Part shown: piece after piece, positions 38,236-52,081 of the stretch | Layout: every line of letters begins with the position of its first letter | How positions within the stretch are numbered: the first letter of the stretch is position 1 | NCBI GenBank assembly: GCA_003415625.1 | Contig: PYIU01000004.1 | Coordinates: 620,001-684,000 of the forward strand | Direction: 5' to 3' | Length of the DNA stretch: 64,000 nucleotides | DNA from: Aquanectria penicillioides | Lineage: Eukaryota > Ascomycota > Sordariomycetes > Hypocreales > Nectriaceae | The notes under the pieces: generated by a model | The model's input: only the letters and a program-made list of their open reading frames with translations | The model's database searches: none | What the model was told of the DNA's origin: nothing | Translations under genes and position numbers: made by a program

Positions 38236-41200
38236 GATCCTGCGTGCTAGCGATGCCCAACTGACATCCGCGTGAATCAAGTAATAACTGCTCTCCTCCA
38301 GTCGGCGGTGAGTGTTATTTGTTTTCTTCTGGTTTTAGAATTTTTTTTGTGTTTTATGTGCTGTAAACGGACAGGGTGTTCGTCGATGCTACAGTCAGAA
38401 TCGTGTTCTGGTGTCTGCAGTCAACTTGTTCAAATAGTCTTCAAGACGCGCCGGGGAAGAGGCGCGCCGGGGGAGGATGATCGGTATAAGCCCGTCACCT
38501 CGGTATGTAGTCGGATGGAAAGGGTTAGAGAAGTGTCTTGCTGCGGCGAACATGACCGGTCTGTAAGATATCCTTCCTCCGTCGAGGCTGTGGAGGCCGA
38601 GTCCCGTAGAACCTGGTCGTTGTGAGAAAGCGCTGGATGCTTCTGAGAGCCCCAGCTGACAGATTTGTTAAAAAGAGCGATGACGTCGGCAGCGACGTGC
38701 TGGCGGTATTGTTCTGGTTTGAGGGAGGTTGGTGATTGGCAAGCGCCAAGATGCTGAAAGGAGAGGAGGAGAGGAGGTTAGAGCGGGCGTGCGAGTGATA
38801 TATATTACTCCAGAGAGAGCAGATTGTGGGCAACGCCGGCGCAGTTGGTTCTGCCCAAATCGCTCGGGCAGGGGGGTGGAGGAAAGGGTGAAAAAACTTG
38901 TGGGAAGGAGGGGGCGACTGGTATGCAGCCGGGGTGCGAGGAAAGAACAGGGGGAGGGTGGGTATGCACTCCCCTGCTTCTCGTCGCAGGGGTAGGGGTA
39001 GGGGAAAGTGGGTGGGGAACAGAAACGGAAAGGGGGGGGTCGATTTTGTGTGTGCTTGGCCTGCACTTTGAGCCTGAGTGTAGGCAGTGCAGTCGCAATG
39101 ACTCTTCGGTGCGGGAAGCCACTGAAAGAGGTGTGTAATTAGCGGCGCTTGGTTCCTCAAATGGAAGCTTCTGAGGCGCAGGTGCACGGTGTGCCAACTT
39201 CGCGCCGCACTGTCTCCTCCTCCTCGCCCGCCAATTTGTCGTTCTTGCACTGCTGGATGACGATGGTGACGCATCTGTTGCTGCGGATGCGGGCACCGGG
39301 GCACTGCAACAATAATGCGCTTAGCAGTGCTGCGCTGTCCGCCAGTGTTGATGAGCTGTGCAGTGTGCTGCGCTCCGCTACCAGAAAAAATAATCTGGGC
39401 GATTGTTTTCCTTGGTCCGCTGATAAATGCCTGTTGTTCAGCGTCCGACCCAATCCTCTTGTTGGGCTTCGCTCTGGTCGCTTCCACTGGCTGCTGGTTC
39501 TCGCTGGCACAATTCAGGGCTCAGCCGATGACTCAACCAGTTCGATCAATCCAGCGAATTGCGGTCGAGATTGACTCGTCGGGGGCCAGTTGCAAAAATA
39601 GGGGGCTCAAATAGCCTAGATTGTGTGCTCCAGTAAAGGAGGCCCCAAGCAGGAAGCAAAAGGAGGCCGTCGCAATGCCAGGCAGGCCGGGATAGCCAGT
39701 ACCCAGCACCCAGCAATACACCCAGCACAAAACCTACCACCAAATCTCGCTGGCGATTCTAGTTTTCGAATGCCTGGTAGCTGGTAGGCCTGCGCTGGCT
39801 AGACAAGCAAATGCAATGGCAGTTGCAGGGCAACAGCGCTCGCTGTTTGGCGGACCCGACTTTCGCTTCAGCTGAGCATGGACGGGGGTGCCTGTAACCA
39901 GCCAATGTGTGCTCCGTGCTCCTTCGCAGCCCGCGCACACAGACTCGCACACACAATTGCAATTACACTATGGCGGCGCACACACGCACACAATTGACAA
40001 TTTCTCTCGGTCCCTCTCGTTTCTTTTCTCTGCCTCGCTTCGTCTCAAAGTGAATAGATATTTCAGCCACCATGTGCAAGGGTTGAAGCAGATCCTGACG
40101 GTGAGGCCACAAAAAATCAGCCAGAGAAAAAAATTTCAGAGGCCGCTTTGCTTTTTCTTGCTTGCCGTGTCCCTCTCGCTGAAAGGTCTGGATGAGAACT
40201 GATAAATGGTGCCCAGCGCAAGGGCCTGGGCACGCCTTCTGAGAAAGAGTCACTTCCAAGCGGGTCCGCAGCGACTTCTGCCTCTCCACCAAAGTGCCAG
40301 TCAAATTTACCAGTAGGGAGTAAGCGAGATGACCGCCTAGGATGGATTCCTATCGTCCGCCGCACCGGATGTCTGCGAAACTGACCCGGTGAAAATTTTT
40401 CCTTCTCCTTGGGCTTCTAGGCGCGCGCCGGCGGCAAGACAGTACAGGGGCCCGCAGCGGACTGCCAGGCGGCTCGGTGTGATTCAGACTGAGCCCGGTT
40501 GATCGGTTGGCGCATCCCTGGCCCTGGCGTCGTGGCTCTGTCGCAACAGGGACGGTTGAGAAACAGAGCCTGGCTAGTTGGCTTTAATAGCCTCCCTGCC
40601 TGAGGAGTTAGCACCTGGGCCTGTGCTGGACGAGGATTGAAGAGGTGCACGGAGAAAATACGAGTTGACGCAACGGACCAGCAAGGATAACGTGCAAAGT
40701 TTGCGACCGAGGCTGCAGCCTCTTTGCAAACACGGACTTCTTGACTCAGGTGCGACGCGAGGCTGGACCCGAGACTGTCGTTATCGAGGCCGCGTCCGCG
40801 AGAAACTAGGCTCCGAAGCCGACAGGGACTCAACAACCGAAGCCAAAGGGCCAGAAGCTGAAATGAGGCGGATGGCGCACGAAATCGCGACGCAAGTGAT
40901 GGGACCGCGATCCTTGCACGCCCATCTGGCTAAACGGTTGGCTTTGTACTCATTCAATGAGGCCAGGCAACCAGCCCCACGATGGCGATAGTGGTGATGC
41001 CGCCTGGTCGTCTCGTGTCTGCCTGTGCCAGATGCTAGCGGATGATGTTGGCACTGACGCTTTCAGGAGATGAGAGGTTGTCCAAATAGTCCAGAAAACG
41101 TGGGGAAGTGCTCTTTGGTTATCAATCGCATGCATTGCACTTTCACGCGGAATACCACATGGTCGACGTCACTCACACACACTGACACTAACTCACACGC

Positions 41201-44200
41201 GCGAGTGCACGCGCGCACACGCACACACGCATACCTACATCCATCATCAGCCTAATATCGGGTTGTGTATTCGTCGCCTTCCCAAAGAAGCATCCACGTA
41301 TGCAAGTGTGACATGCCTTGTGACAGGCGCCCTTCTCAATTAAGCACACCCACCACGCCAGCCAGAGCCAAATTCACTATTTAACCATCACATGCCTAAT
41401 GTTTTCAGTGTGGTTGGTGAAGGGTCATTGCACTCGTCCACTCAGTTGGAGGGTGCGGACTTTACTGGCGGAGGTTACGCACCTCTGTGCGGAGCTTTCG
41501 TCCGGCTCGACCGAGCTCTGCTGGCAGTCTTCCAACACTTCGTGAACCAAAATCAAGTTTTTTTTTTCAGCGTGGCCCCAGCCCCAAGCACGACATCCAA
41601 GGTAGCCACCACCATGGATCATTCAACAACGATGGTGACGGTGTAACACGACAAGTGAGGCGGACAGTAATAGAAGTTGGATAGAAGACAGGGAGACGGA
41701 AACCCTAGACCCCTGCATCAAATATCACGGAGATATCATCTTCCTCGTGGGAATCATTTGAGTTTGGGGCCGTGACAGGATCAATCTTTGCGGATGCAAC
41801 CTACTTGCAGGCCGCGGAAGGGAAACCAGATTGGCCTAGACTGACTTCTCCGCACGGCGGGGAACAGCAAGATGGAGACATCGTGCATCGGGTTGCTTAC
41901 CCTCGGGACTGTGCGCGCCGCTCTGCTGGTGCATGTCCAACCCTGCTCCGGAGCGGCGGCTCGCAAATGGGGTCGTTTCCAGCGCGGCGACAATACGACG
42001 GCTTCGTCCAGAGACGGACAAGCGTCCTCCGACCCGTCATCCGCCGTCCCGGCCCATCCACCACCCACTATCCCCGCCATTCAATTCCGCGTCTTCCACT
42101 TGGTGCACAAGCGCTAGTTCACCCGAAAGAATATTGAAAGGGGAAAAAAAGTCCTGCCATCCATCCGCTCTGCATGTTGACCAGAACAGGGCCCGCCCTC
42201 CCAGCGCACTGAAACCAACCATGGGAGACACTGACTAACCCTCAAAGCTAACTCTCTTCCAGTGGAGCCTCATTCTTTGAGTCGACCGAGATTGGCCTCG
42301 ACCCCAGGCTCTTTGCCTCCCCATTGGCCACCCCAGAGCTGGAGACACCTCACAGCACGCTGGCTCAACTCTGAAAAATGATTGGCTAGTTGCAGCGGAT
42401 TATCAAGGGATGGAATGAGAGGCGGTGTCTCACCGGTTCACCGTCTCGGCCCATCTCAGGATGCCCATGCCTGAGTTGCTGTTTGCCCCTTCGTTGTGTG
42501 GTCTCAGATCTGGCACATTGTTAAAAACATTCTTTCCACGACTTTCGCTCATGGCCAGATCTCTGCAGATACCGGCCAACCATCCGAACCCACAACACTA
42601 ACACCAAAAACGAAGAAACATGGAGCACATGGAGTTCCAAACTCTGATACAATCTGACGGCTGCCAGGAGCTTATGACGCCAAACTAGATGCCCCATCAG
42701 ATTTGTCACTGATCCCACAATCCAACAACAGATGGGTCTAGCATCTACACTTACACACCTACCAACCAGCACGATGTAAGGGCATCCTACGAGTTTTGTT
42801 GAGTGCGTGCTGTCAAGCTTCACACATCCATGATCCCGGACCATTCATTACCCGGGCCCTCAAGCTCATTACACGCGAATGAGCAAATAGACACTGATGT
42901 CCGAACCGAGTGTGTTGCCTGCGCCCCAGATAGGTACTGGGGTGGTCAAGGTTTCACCGATAGTTATGAAAGATTTGCCATGGATAAGCCCTGTCTGCCA
43001 CGGATGAGCGCTAGGACTAGGGGAGGAAAGCAGCTGGAAGAAAATCCTGGAGCCGGAGATGGAGAGCACAGATGTCCGTCAGCCGCAGGTAGGGCCAGGG
43101 CTCTTTCTCGGTGTCGTCCAGGGGGTCCATCCAGGGTCATCCCCATGATTCAACTCGCGTGCCTGCGTCCCAGAAGTCCCAGAAGTCGGTCACTGAGGTT
43201 TAGCGGCCCTCCCAGCGGCTCCAGGCCCTAATGCACCGCAATGACAGCGGCCCAGCGATCCAGCAGCGGGACTTGAGCGGACGCGGGGAGTCCTTTAGGA
43301 CGCCATGTCCAGTGGATTCGCGGCAACGGACCGTCGTCCGGCGTGCCCACAACGTTCTCCAATTGATCCATGGATCATGGATGGATCCCACAATCTGGGC
43401 AATTTTCTTGGGATCCGTAATTTTGTAAGCAGCGGCGGCGTGTGCAATTCCCGAGCTGCTAACTACCTAGTCAGGCATCCTCGGGTGCACGACCACGAGC
43501 ACACGGAGGCAGCGCGCGCAACACACTGCTTCGCACCCATCCTCCCACCATACTGAACACACCAGGCTCTCATTCTCAGACGGACACGGATGACCTCAAC
43601 CTCAAGCACAAGCATCCTCCTAGACAAGACTCCGTACAGTACGAGCACAGTCCTCCGGCAGCGAAGGCTAAAACGCTCGGTCTGGGCTCCCTCACCTTGC
43701 TTGCGGTCGCCGGGCCCGAGATTAAGGCCACAACAATGGGTCGATGGAGAAACACCACCCTCTCACACGCCAGCGACGCACACGCCCTTGCCTAGCCCCC
43801 GTTGGGTCCCGGTAATGATAATCGCAGCCCAACTCAACGACGCAATATTGTGCTAGGCACCATGTTTCGCACACTAATAATCAGAGGGAAGAACAACAAC
43901 AACAACAACGACGGCGTAATCCTGCTCGCCCTTGCTATCGCGCCTCCCTGCTGGCATGCGTCACACAGCCGCCCACCGTTGCCTTTCGCTTCGCCGTGGC
44001 CGTCTCGTCTGGGCAGGACCCAAAATGTCGTTGTTTTCAAAAGCGCATTGGCTGCCGCTTGACCGTAAAGCTTGGCAGGTCCTAGACAGCCCTGGCCTCC
44101 ACGGCAGGAAGTAAAAAATTTTGTATCCCTGGTCGCAGTTTGGGCGTGTCTCGTCTCAACTGCTGGTTGGTTTTGAGCTTGGTGACGCGCAGGGTTGACC

Positions 44201-47200
44201 AGGGCTTTTTGTGTCTAGCTTTGATTCCTAAGACCAGGAGAGCAAAAAACAGTCAAAGCCACAAGACTCTTGGCCGTTTACTACACTCCCTGTACGCCCT
44301 CTATTGACATAGGTCCCGTAGTGGCCGCTGAGACGCGTTGGCTTGACTGCGACCAGGCCTGCATTCCATCCGTCTTGATCAATCCTTCCCATCCCCCTGG
44401 ACGGCAGCCCTGGACAGACCCCCCCGGCCGGGCACACCTGGTCAAAGTGCTTCTGAACACAAAAAAATTTTCTCTTGTTTTTCTTTTGACGAACAATCTA
44501 CGCACGGGATCTCATTTCGCCGTGGCTCATCAAACAAGACTCGCGTCGTCGACTTGGCTCGTTTTCTTCGTAACTCCCCGTCCTCCGAAGTTGGAACCTG
44601 TGATCAACCCCCATCCATGAAATCGGTACTCGATACAGTGCAGCCAAAAATAACAAGAGGAGAAAACAAATTTTGCTTCTACCATAACAGACAAGGCTTC
44701 GGCGTCGACGGAGAATGTGACTCACAATAAGCATTCGTCTCCTCTTTCCTTGTCTTGTTGTCAGTGAATATCTGCACCATTATGTATGTTCTCCCAACGA
44801 ACCCTCACGTTTGCTGTGTTGATGTCCAAGCAATCCGTCCGCCCCGTCAAATCGGACCCGCCCTGCACCCCATCCTAGCTACCGATTGGCACCCACCCAC
44901 ACACACACACACACATGCTCTCTCACACACACAGCCAGTCGTCCACGTCGCCTTCGCAGCGTGCATGTTGAGCAAGGCGACAAGATCCAGACAACTCGAG
45001 GGGAAAGCCACCAAGGTGCTGGCGAGGTGTGCAAACTGGTAGAGTTTCTCCAGACACCTCCACCACACCCATGAGGGAAACAGGCGGCCTTTGAAGCGGC
45101 CTCGATCCCGGTTCCACCAAACGCTTCCCCTCGTCTATCCGTACCCTTGGCTGGATTGGTCTTCTACCCTAACCCAACCGTTGGTCTCTATTCGCTGCCT
45201 TCACCGAAATATCAAAACAACGAATGCGGCATCCCTAGTTACCCCTCCAAAAATAGGGCCCTGAAGACCGCCCTTTCTAGCTGCCCCTCCATTGACGTAC
45301 CTACATACCCAACAAGACAACTCGACACCTCTCACCGACTCTTTCTCAAACCCCTCTGTTGCTCGGCTACGCACTAACGACAATGAGGTCTCCCATCGCG
45401 GGGTCGTCTTGGTATCGGCACTGAACTCCACTGCGGGCGGGCGGTGCGGTGGAAGCCTACAGGATTCAATGGTCGGGAAAAGGATGAGGGATGGCTGACT
45501 GGTGTGCCCGGTCAGCCATGAAGGGAATACGTGTAAGTCGACAAGGCCCTACCACATATCACATAGTACCATAGTATGTAGAGTGAGGGCAGCCGCAGCA
45601 GAACAACACAGCGGCATATGCATGCTTCAATATCTTGGCCCTGATTCTCGGGGCCGGTTTCCTTTGTCAGCGACTTTCTGGGCCTTCTGCTGCAGAACAG
45701 GGTGCCGCAAGCGTCTAGAGGCCTTGCCGTTGTCAACCGGCTGCCCGCACAGTGTTGTCGCACCCACCTGAGGAAAAAAAAAGGCAGAGTGCGCAAGGGA
45801 AAGGACGGTAATAATCGTGCAGATGCAGGCCCGGGAGAGACATCAAAAAGCAAGGAGCGAAACATGATGGCGCCGCCGCCGCTAGACTCGTCCTCTCTGC
45901 CGGCGAAGTTCGAGGCGGCTCGGGAGGAGGGGACGGCCGGGTAGCGCAGTCACTAGCTAACGCAGGCAGGGGGGGGCGTGAAGGAGCCGAAAGGCAGCTA
46001 AATCACCACAACGTTGCTTTTTCCCACAAAGAGATGGGAATTTCCCAGGGCAGCAGCCATCGTCCCCAGAGGGACCCGGACAACCTGAGGGGTCCTGAAG
46101 ATGCCCCGAGGATGCCCTGAAGGGCGTGTGCTTTACTGAGTAAACATTAGGGCATGGTCCCAACGGAAACTGCTTCATGTCGTCGGGGACAGCACTCCCA
46201 ATGCACGTCCGGAGACAGGGCAACGACGGGGCCAATAAGGGAGTTCGGGCGAGCGCTCACCCAGCTCGAAATTTTGACGATGCAGAGTCCGTGTCCAATC
46301 CCGTCATGATGCATGCGGCGCAATGGAGCGTTGCGCTTGCATCTTGCACGTGTCGGTGACGGAAGAAAGCCCCTCCAGCCTCGACGGGACGGTGTATCCA
46401 GTCTTCAACCAAATCCTGTGGTCCCATGCTAAGAGTCATCGCTTCTTCCAGGCCGCTCTTCGGGTCCAACGCGTTTGTGCCCAGTGAGCCCACGGCTATG
46501 GCTCTGGTGGCGTGGTGATAGGTGTCAGGAAAGAAAGTCACGCTTTTTGGTCACATCGCCGGCGACCGCCGGGCTCCTACTTGCCGTCTTCGTTGAAAAA
46601 AAAGAAAATACGTATCTCACTTACAAAGCGACCAAGCAGAAGGAGGATGCAGGATTCCCGTGTGCTAGAGGCTCAGGGTTAGTGGTCGAGGGTTGCAGAT
46701 GCGGTAAACTATCGATATCTGCGCTTCGGGAGCCAAACCGACATGTCCCGTTCCCTCCCGTCACATTTTCAGTCCAACGATCCCAGCCAAGAAATGCTGG
46801 AATAAATTTTTTTTATCGGTGTGCCGTGCAAGATCCCGGCCCTGGGCCGCACAGATGCAAGCTCTGGTTTTCCCCCCTGCCATGCGGTACATAACCAATA
46901 ATGTCAACCAGGGGTGTTCTTGCGGAACCAAGGGGGTACCAGCCCTGGATTCGATTTAACGAACCAGGGCAGAGACAAAAAATAAAAAAATCTAATCTCA
47001 AAATCCTGGCATCTCGCAAATGACAACCAAGGGCAACAATACGGTGTTTTGGAGCCCAATGGAAAACAGACATGGAGGCAGCCAACTCTTTGGGGCCCGA
47101 TTCCAAAGACTCGGGTTGTTATCGTCATTGTAATTACTCAGCAGCGATTAGGCTATGCATGGCAAGCATGGGAATAAGGAAAAAAAGAACGTGCTGTCGA

Positions 47201-50060
47201 ATGCTGCGCTGCGCTGTCCGGCCGAGCCGCGGGAGGATTGCCCGAATTTGTCAGGTCGACCCAGTCTTGATTTGTGAAAGATTTCTGTGCGTGCTATTCA
47301 GAGACATGCGTCCGAGGCGAAGGCATGGATGCGCTGTCGTTGGATAAGCCACGTGGGATGGAGGGTTGGAAAGGGCTGGAGCCGCTTCGAAGATGGGGCT
47401 AGTGCGTTCCCTGGAAGCCCACCAAGGCACTCCCATCACCTCCGGTGTGGCGGTGCGCTCCGGGCACGTGATCCACCCACTCGGCCGGGTCCGCCACCGT
47501 ACCCCGGGATCCACTCCCGACATGACCCCCGGTGCATGTGATCGGTCCTGCAGAACGACTTTCCGGATTCTTACTCGATGATTTCAAATACGGAGATATC
47601 GCCCATCTATCCGCGAATGCCAACGTGACTCACCCAGGGTTGCATACCGGATTTTTAATTTTAGCCGCTACGTTTCATTGATATCTGCATGCCATTTCCC
47701 TGTCATTCTTTGCATTTCACCATCTTCCCCAGAGGCCTCCTCCCCCAGATCTGTTATCAAACATCGCCTTGTCCGTCCGCATGGGACCTATCCACTCTGT
47801 TGATTCGATGTCGCTTTGACCAGGTGACCTAAGGTTCCAAGGCACCAATTTTTGCTAACCGATAATTCCAGCAGTCGGGTCGTTTCATTTCCTGAATGAG
47901 TCACGCCTAAGCCTTCGCCGAGAGGCACCTCTGTGAAATCGCGATTCGACCGCGACATCGCATCGCCACCGCCGCGCAACAGTCCCCGATGCTACTCCTT
48001 GCCCAGGCAGGGCTTCCTGACGACGACGAAGACGACGATGCCGTATGGACCGAAAAAAGCATATCGACGTGGAGCTATCGTGGTGGTGGAGAGCTTTTCG
48101 TGGGGCTATTGACTAGTGCACGATGGGGCTAGATAGGCAACCATCCACACGAGACGTCGTCGACGCGCGATGGATGGCGAATCAATCCGCGATACCAGAC
48201 GCGACGCGCTTGAAACGAACAAGATTGGATGGAAATCCGAAATCCCGGAGACATTCACATGCGAGCTGGACCCGAATCCCTGGAACGTCCTCCGGTGTGT
48301 CGCGGCGGGAGATCCAATCTCCTGGATCAGCCTCACCATTATGGAGTCATATGCTTACAGGGCGGCTCTAGTAGTGTTCCCATGTTATAAAAATCGCCAT
48401 CGGGACTCCGGGATGCGTATCCGGAAGGCTTGGAACGGGTAAGAGGCAAATGATAAGGGGGGGTGGCATATCGACACTCCCTACCGGCAAGTACCAGCGT
48501 GAAGAACATTCGAAGAAGATGTATCTTTGAAGAGGGATGAAAACCTCGCACTGGGCTTTGAAGCCATCGAGATTCGTCAAAACAGTGGGATTGGGATGAT
48601 GCTTTCTGGCATTGGAGCGTAGAATTTGGCATGTGGGAACTGGACCGTTGCGTCGAGAGTGGCAGATGACATGTGAAGTTCTAAAATGACTGCAGACGTG
48701 ACATATCATGTGAGCACTACAGTCACGGCTTAGAATAGTCGGCGATGATAGACTATGACGCATAATGCCTATGTATGACAAGCCCTGTCTGGGCTGAGGA
48801 CTGGCAAGTCCTCTCACGATGTAGAGTTGTGAGAAGGGGTGGGAGTTTTAGGAATCCGTAACCTGAGGTTTCCTGTTCTACGAAGAGGATGCCTGACGCT
48901 AGCAAATATTCTGTCCTTGGAAATCTGGCCGACAAACTGTTGTGTCTGTGTTGTTGTTTTTTTTTCTCTGTCCCTTGCCCATGGATGGTTGACAACCCCC
49001 CCACTTGTTGTAATGTTGGCCAAAAACCTGCGACTCTCGTAGAATAACAAAAGTTGCCACGAATGAAGCAAATCAATTTAAATTTCTATTTGATTAATCT
49101 GATCTACTAAATCAATTACATAAATCTCCAAAACAAAACTTGTCGCTGCCGTATGGAAAAATAATGTGACATATAGGGTAGCTGTCCCTAGGCCACGCAG
49201 GATCTGCTTGGCAAGGGTCAATTGCTGTGCCACCTTGTTTGCGTCAGATAGGGGTAGCAAAAGTTTCCTCGTTTCAAAAGAGTAACATTGTCAAAGGCAA
49301 CCTCCATCCTTAGGAAGTTTGCTGTGTTTACAGGATGCATAACCCGGAAGGCGTCGGGAGTTGGCAGCGTACCTCTTTGGTCGCAACCTTTGCGCTGGCA
49401 AAGCTCGAGTTGGTAAACCTAAATCGTAGATGGATGGTGGTACGTAATTATTGTACAGATATCTCCGAATGGAAAAATGAAGTCGTTGTTCAACAGCTAA
49501 AAACTAGAGAGTTGTAATTGCAACGAACCAGTCTGGTAAAAATATAAATTTCTGGACAGCGCTCATCATTGTAATCGATATTCGCCTTCTCTGTAAAGAC
49601 ATGCCTAAAGCTATTGTGCCATGTATACGAAGCTGCACTGTTTCATAGTATGGAAACATTCGCAAAGCCCATCTCCTTTTGCATGCGAATTTAAGGTTGG
49701 ACATTGCCGCTCGGACCGTACCTTTATAGCCAAGGTTCACCGTCTAGGAGAGTATACCGACATCCTCTGATTCCTTCTCCTGTCCTGCCTTTTCCTTACC
49801 CACATAGAAGGTATCTCCGTTGTTAAAAAGTCAACTTATCCAACAGGGTTGACACAAGTTTAAATGTTTTCGTATATCAACTCCAGGATCTCTTGGAATG
49901 AAGGATCCAGCTCTTCGATTCACCATAGTAGTGATCATCAAGGATGACAAACTTCAAACTATCCGGACATTGCAATCATTCATCACTTCAAAATCACTAC
50001 ACCTGGTAGTTCTACACTGATATCCCACTGATTCTTTCGCCTCCTGCACTCACTCCCAGC
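38236..50060. other. 11.8-kb gene-free interval
   Basis: I find no frame with a family motif, no long frame with clean codon use, and no splice-consistent exon chain on either strand. The longest frame (minus 38525-39487) is Pro/Ser-rich, opposes other open frames, and lies in the likely leader of the gene ending at 36952. The interval contains scattered repeats: CA-rich DNA at 39930-39990 and 41190-41230, (CA)n at 44897-44915, (CAA)n at about 43894-43910, T-runs at about 41558-41567 and 48957-48965, and many G- or C-runs of 6-8. No tRNA-like cloverleaf, 5S rRNA or transposon feature was recognised by eye. It may hold non-coding transcripts or long regulatory leaders. Confidence 0.5.
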
Positions 50061-50663
50061 ATGACTGAGGTAATACAGCCAATCCTCAACACCAAGGGGG
50101 GTGCCGGCTCCCGTCATTCTTCTCCCCCGTCATCATCAGATAATGGATTCGGATCTACCTCTTCTTCATTGGAGCGATCCCCGCCGGTTGAGCCCAAAGT
50201 CGTTCCAAAGCCAGCTCGTCGTCCTCTCCAGAAACGAACCCGACGAGCAGCTCGGAGCAAGTCATCATCCCCAAATATCCCTGCTCGTGCCGTCACGCTT
50301 CGTCGGCGAACAAAGCTCAAGCACTGCAACGTGTGCGATAAGCAAGTCTCGAGCAACGCATTTGCAGACCACAAAAAAGTGCATAAGCTCACGACGGACG
50401 AGCACGGCATCAATGCCATCCGCCCTTGCACCAACTGCTCCTCCAAGCACCGCCAGTGCCGCGTGGCTCGCATCCCCGGCGCCACCGGTCTCAAGACTTT
50501 CCGTTGCAAGCACTGTCTGCAGTACCACGAGAGCTGCTCCTACATGCAAGAACTTCGGGGGATCAACATTGCAACTGTCCAAGTCCATCCCGGCGCGCAG
50601 TCTGACCAAAGCTCCGGGATCAGCGGGACTTCCGAGTCGGATATTTCCGGGCCAGAAGCTTGA
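50061..50663 (+). CDS. Small zinc-binding protein with C2H2-like and Zn2Cys6-like motifs
   Basis: Single-exon 200-residue protein. Residues 1-about 85 are Ser/Pro/Arg-rich with a very basic patch (K-R-T-R-R-A-A-R-S-K) that could be a nuclear localisation signal. Then comes C-N-V-C-D-K...H-K-K-V-H, a C2H2-type spacing (C-x2-C-x11-H-x4-H). It is followed by two halves of C-x2-C-x6-C (C-T-N-C-S-S-K-H-R-Q-C and C-K-H-C-L-Q-Y-H-E-S-C) separated by 14 residues, which resembles the fungal Zn2Cys6 binuclear cluster although each half lacks the usual basic helix and the linker is long. The tail is Ser/Gly-rich. A DNA- or protein-binding nuclear role is inferred, not shown. The start at 50061 is the first ATG and has CAGC before it. 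No transcription activation or middle-homology domain follows. Confidence 0.8.
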   Translation: MTEVIQPILNTKGGAGSRHSSPPSSSDNGFGSTSSSLERSPPVEPKVVPKPARRPLQKRTRRAARSKSSSPNIPARAVTLRRRTKLKHCNVCDKQVSSNAFADHKKVHKLTTDEHGINAIRPCTNCSSKHRQCRVARIPGATGLKTFRCKHCLQYHESCSYMQELRGINIATVQVHPGAQSDQSSGISGTSESDISGPEA

Positions 50664-52081
50664 AACTTTGTATTTACCTGAAAACTGTACTGCAACATCG
50701 CCATTGTGGTGAGAATGAAACACAATAGAAGGAGAAACCTGGATAGAAACTTTCGTTTATTGGATGCGACCGGGGCTCAATGCAGCCTCATTTGCTGTGC
50801 GGGTGTTTGGATAGGACAGCATCATTAACCGCGAAGAAAAACGTAATTGAATTAAAAAGCAGAAAAGGCCAGAATGAAGATACCTTGTATTCAGAATGAA
50901 GTTGATACTAGCATACCAATTTGGGCGAGCCTTTTGACCTACATTCCGGCCCCATCAGTCTAGCAATAATTATACAACATCTTTACGCCTTGCTACTGAC
51001 CGAAATACAACATGTGAGTATTCGGTATAGGCTTGTCGTAGGGGCCGGCCACAAATAATTCATACCGAGTTATCAGAACCAGCCATTGTCTCAAAATTGT
51101 TTGCCCAATCAGACACTTCCCTTTCTAAAGACCCGCAAGAAAATAGTAACCACCATCTTGGTGCTGACAGGCTTATAGGAGATGCGAGGCACCTATCGGG
51201 GGAAGGGAAGAGGTGGAGCTTCACAACCGGTTTTGTTGGGATGCAGATATGTCCAAAAACAAGCCAGTCTGCACTCACAGCATTGTAACAGCATCGCCAA
51301 CAACCCGTCGATATCCGGCATGCGTTCAATGCGTAGAAAATATCAACCATCTCAATTGCCGGGTCCTCGGGTCTTTGGACTTCGGAGCTCGGCCCGAAGT
51401 TTCTCTCACATACTTGCTGATGTATAATGAGGCCTCTTGCTTCTTGTCGCCGATGAACGGATGTTGAGTCTCGTGTGAATCGGAGTGAAGGACGGTTTGG
51501 GTGGGGAGCCAGCTGCACATCCTTGACATGGAGAAAAGCGTGATTTCGACACATCACATGGGAATCTGACGCGGCTCCTTGCAGGGACCATCGTAGGCAT
51601 CCCCGAAAGGCTCACCACAGTGGCGGGATCTCCCACGCCCGCGTGGGTTGTAGCAGGCCCAGTTCCCCGCGCCCCGTGACAAGAGCCGGAAGCCGGCCTA
51701 AGCCGGATCCTTGCCCCCGTCATCAGATCATGGACTTAAACACTAGGGTGCCGAGGCCCCGCAGCCGGCTGGCAGCGTAAGTGGGATTCGATATCTGTAT
51801 AATATCTCGCGCTTCATGGGTCGACCAATACACTGTGGCCTGTTTAGTTAGATATCATAGACTGGTTTTGATTCTTGGCTCTCTGTTCGTGGGTCACAAG
51901 TCGCCGTTTCTGACGGAGACAGTTAAGCTTAAAAGCCGGCCAAACAGCCCCACCACCACCCATCACTGCCCGACGAGCACTTGCGTCAACGGACTTGCAA
52001 CAAACAAACTCCAACATTTCAACAACGGTAAAGGAAAAGAAAAAAAAGACAAGAAACCACCAACAGAAAGCCAAAGAAAAG
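50664..52081. other. Spacer with 3' flank and TANGO2-like gene promoter
   Basis: No supported gene. A minus-strand frame at 51060-51557 (165 codons) lacks motifs and is not reported as a gene. The last 150 bases before 52082 are A-rich and look like a typical 5' UTR. Confidence 0.5.

Noticed and set aside
38525..39487. Minus-strand open frame of 320 codons
   Set aside because: Pro/Ser/Thr-rich throughout, overlaps several open frames on both strands, has no conserved block, and lies in the likely leader of the gene ending at 36952.
51060..51557. Minus-strand open frame of 165 codons
   Set aside because: No family motif and overlapped by plus-strand frames; evidence too weak for a gene call.
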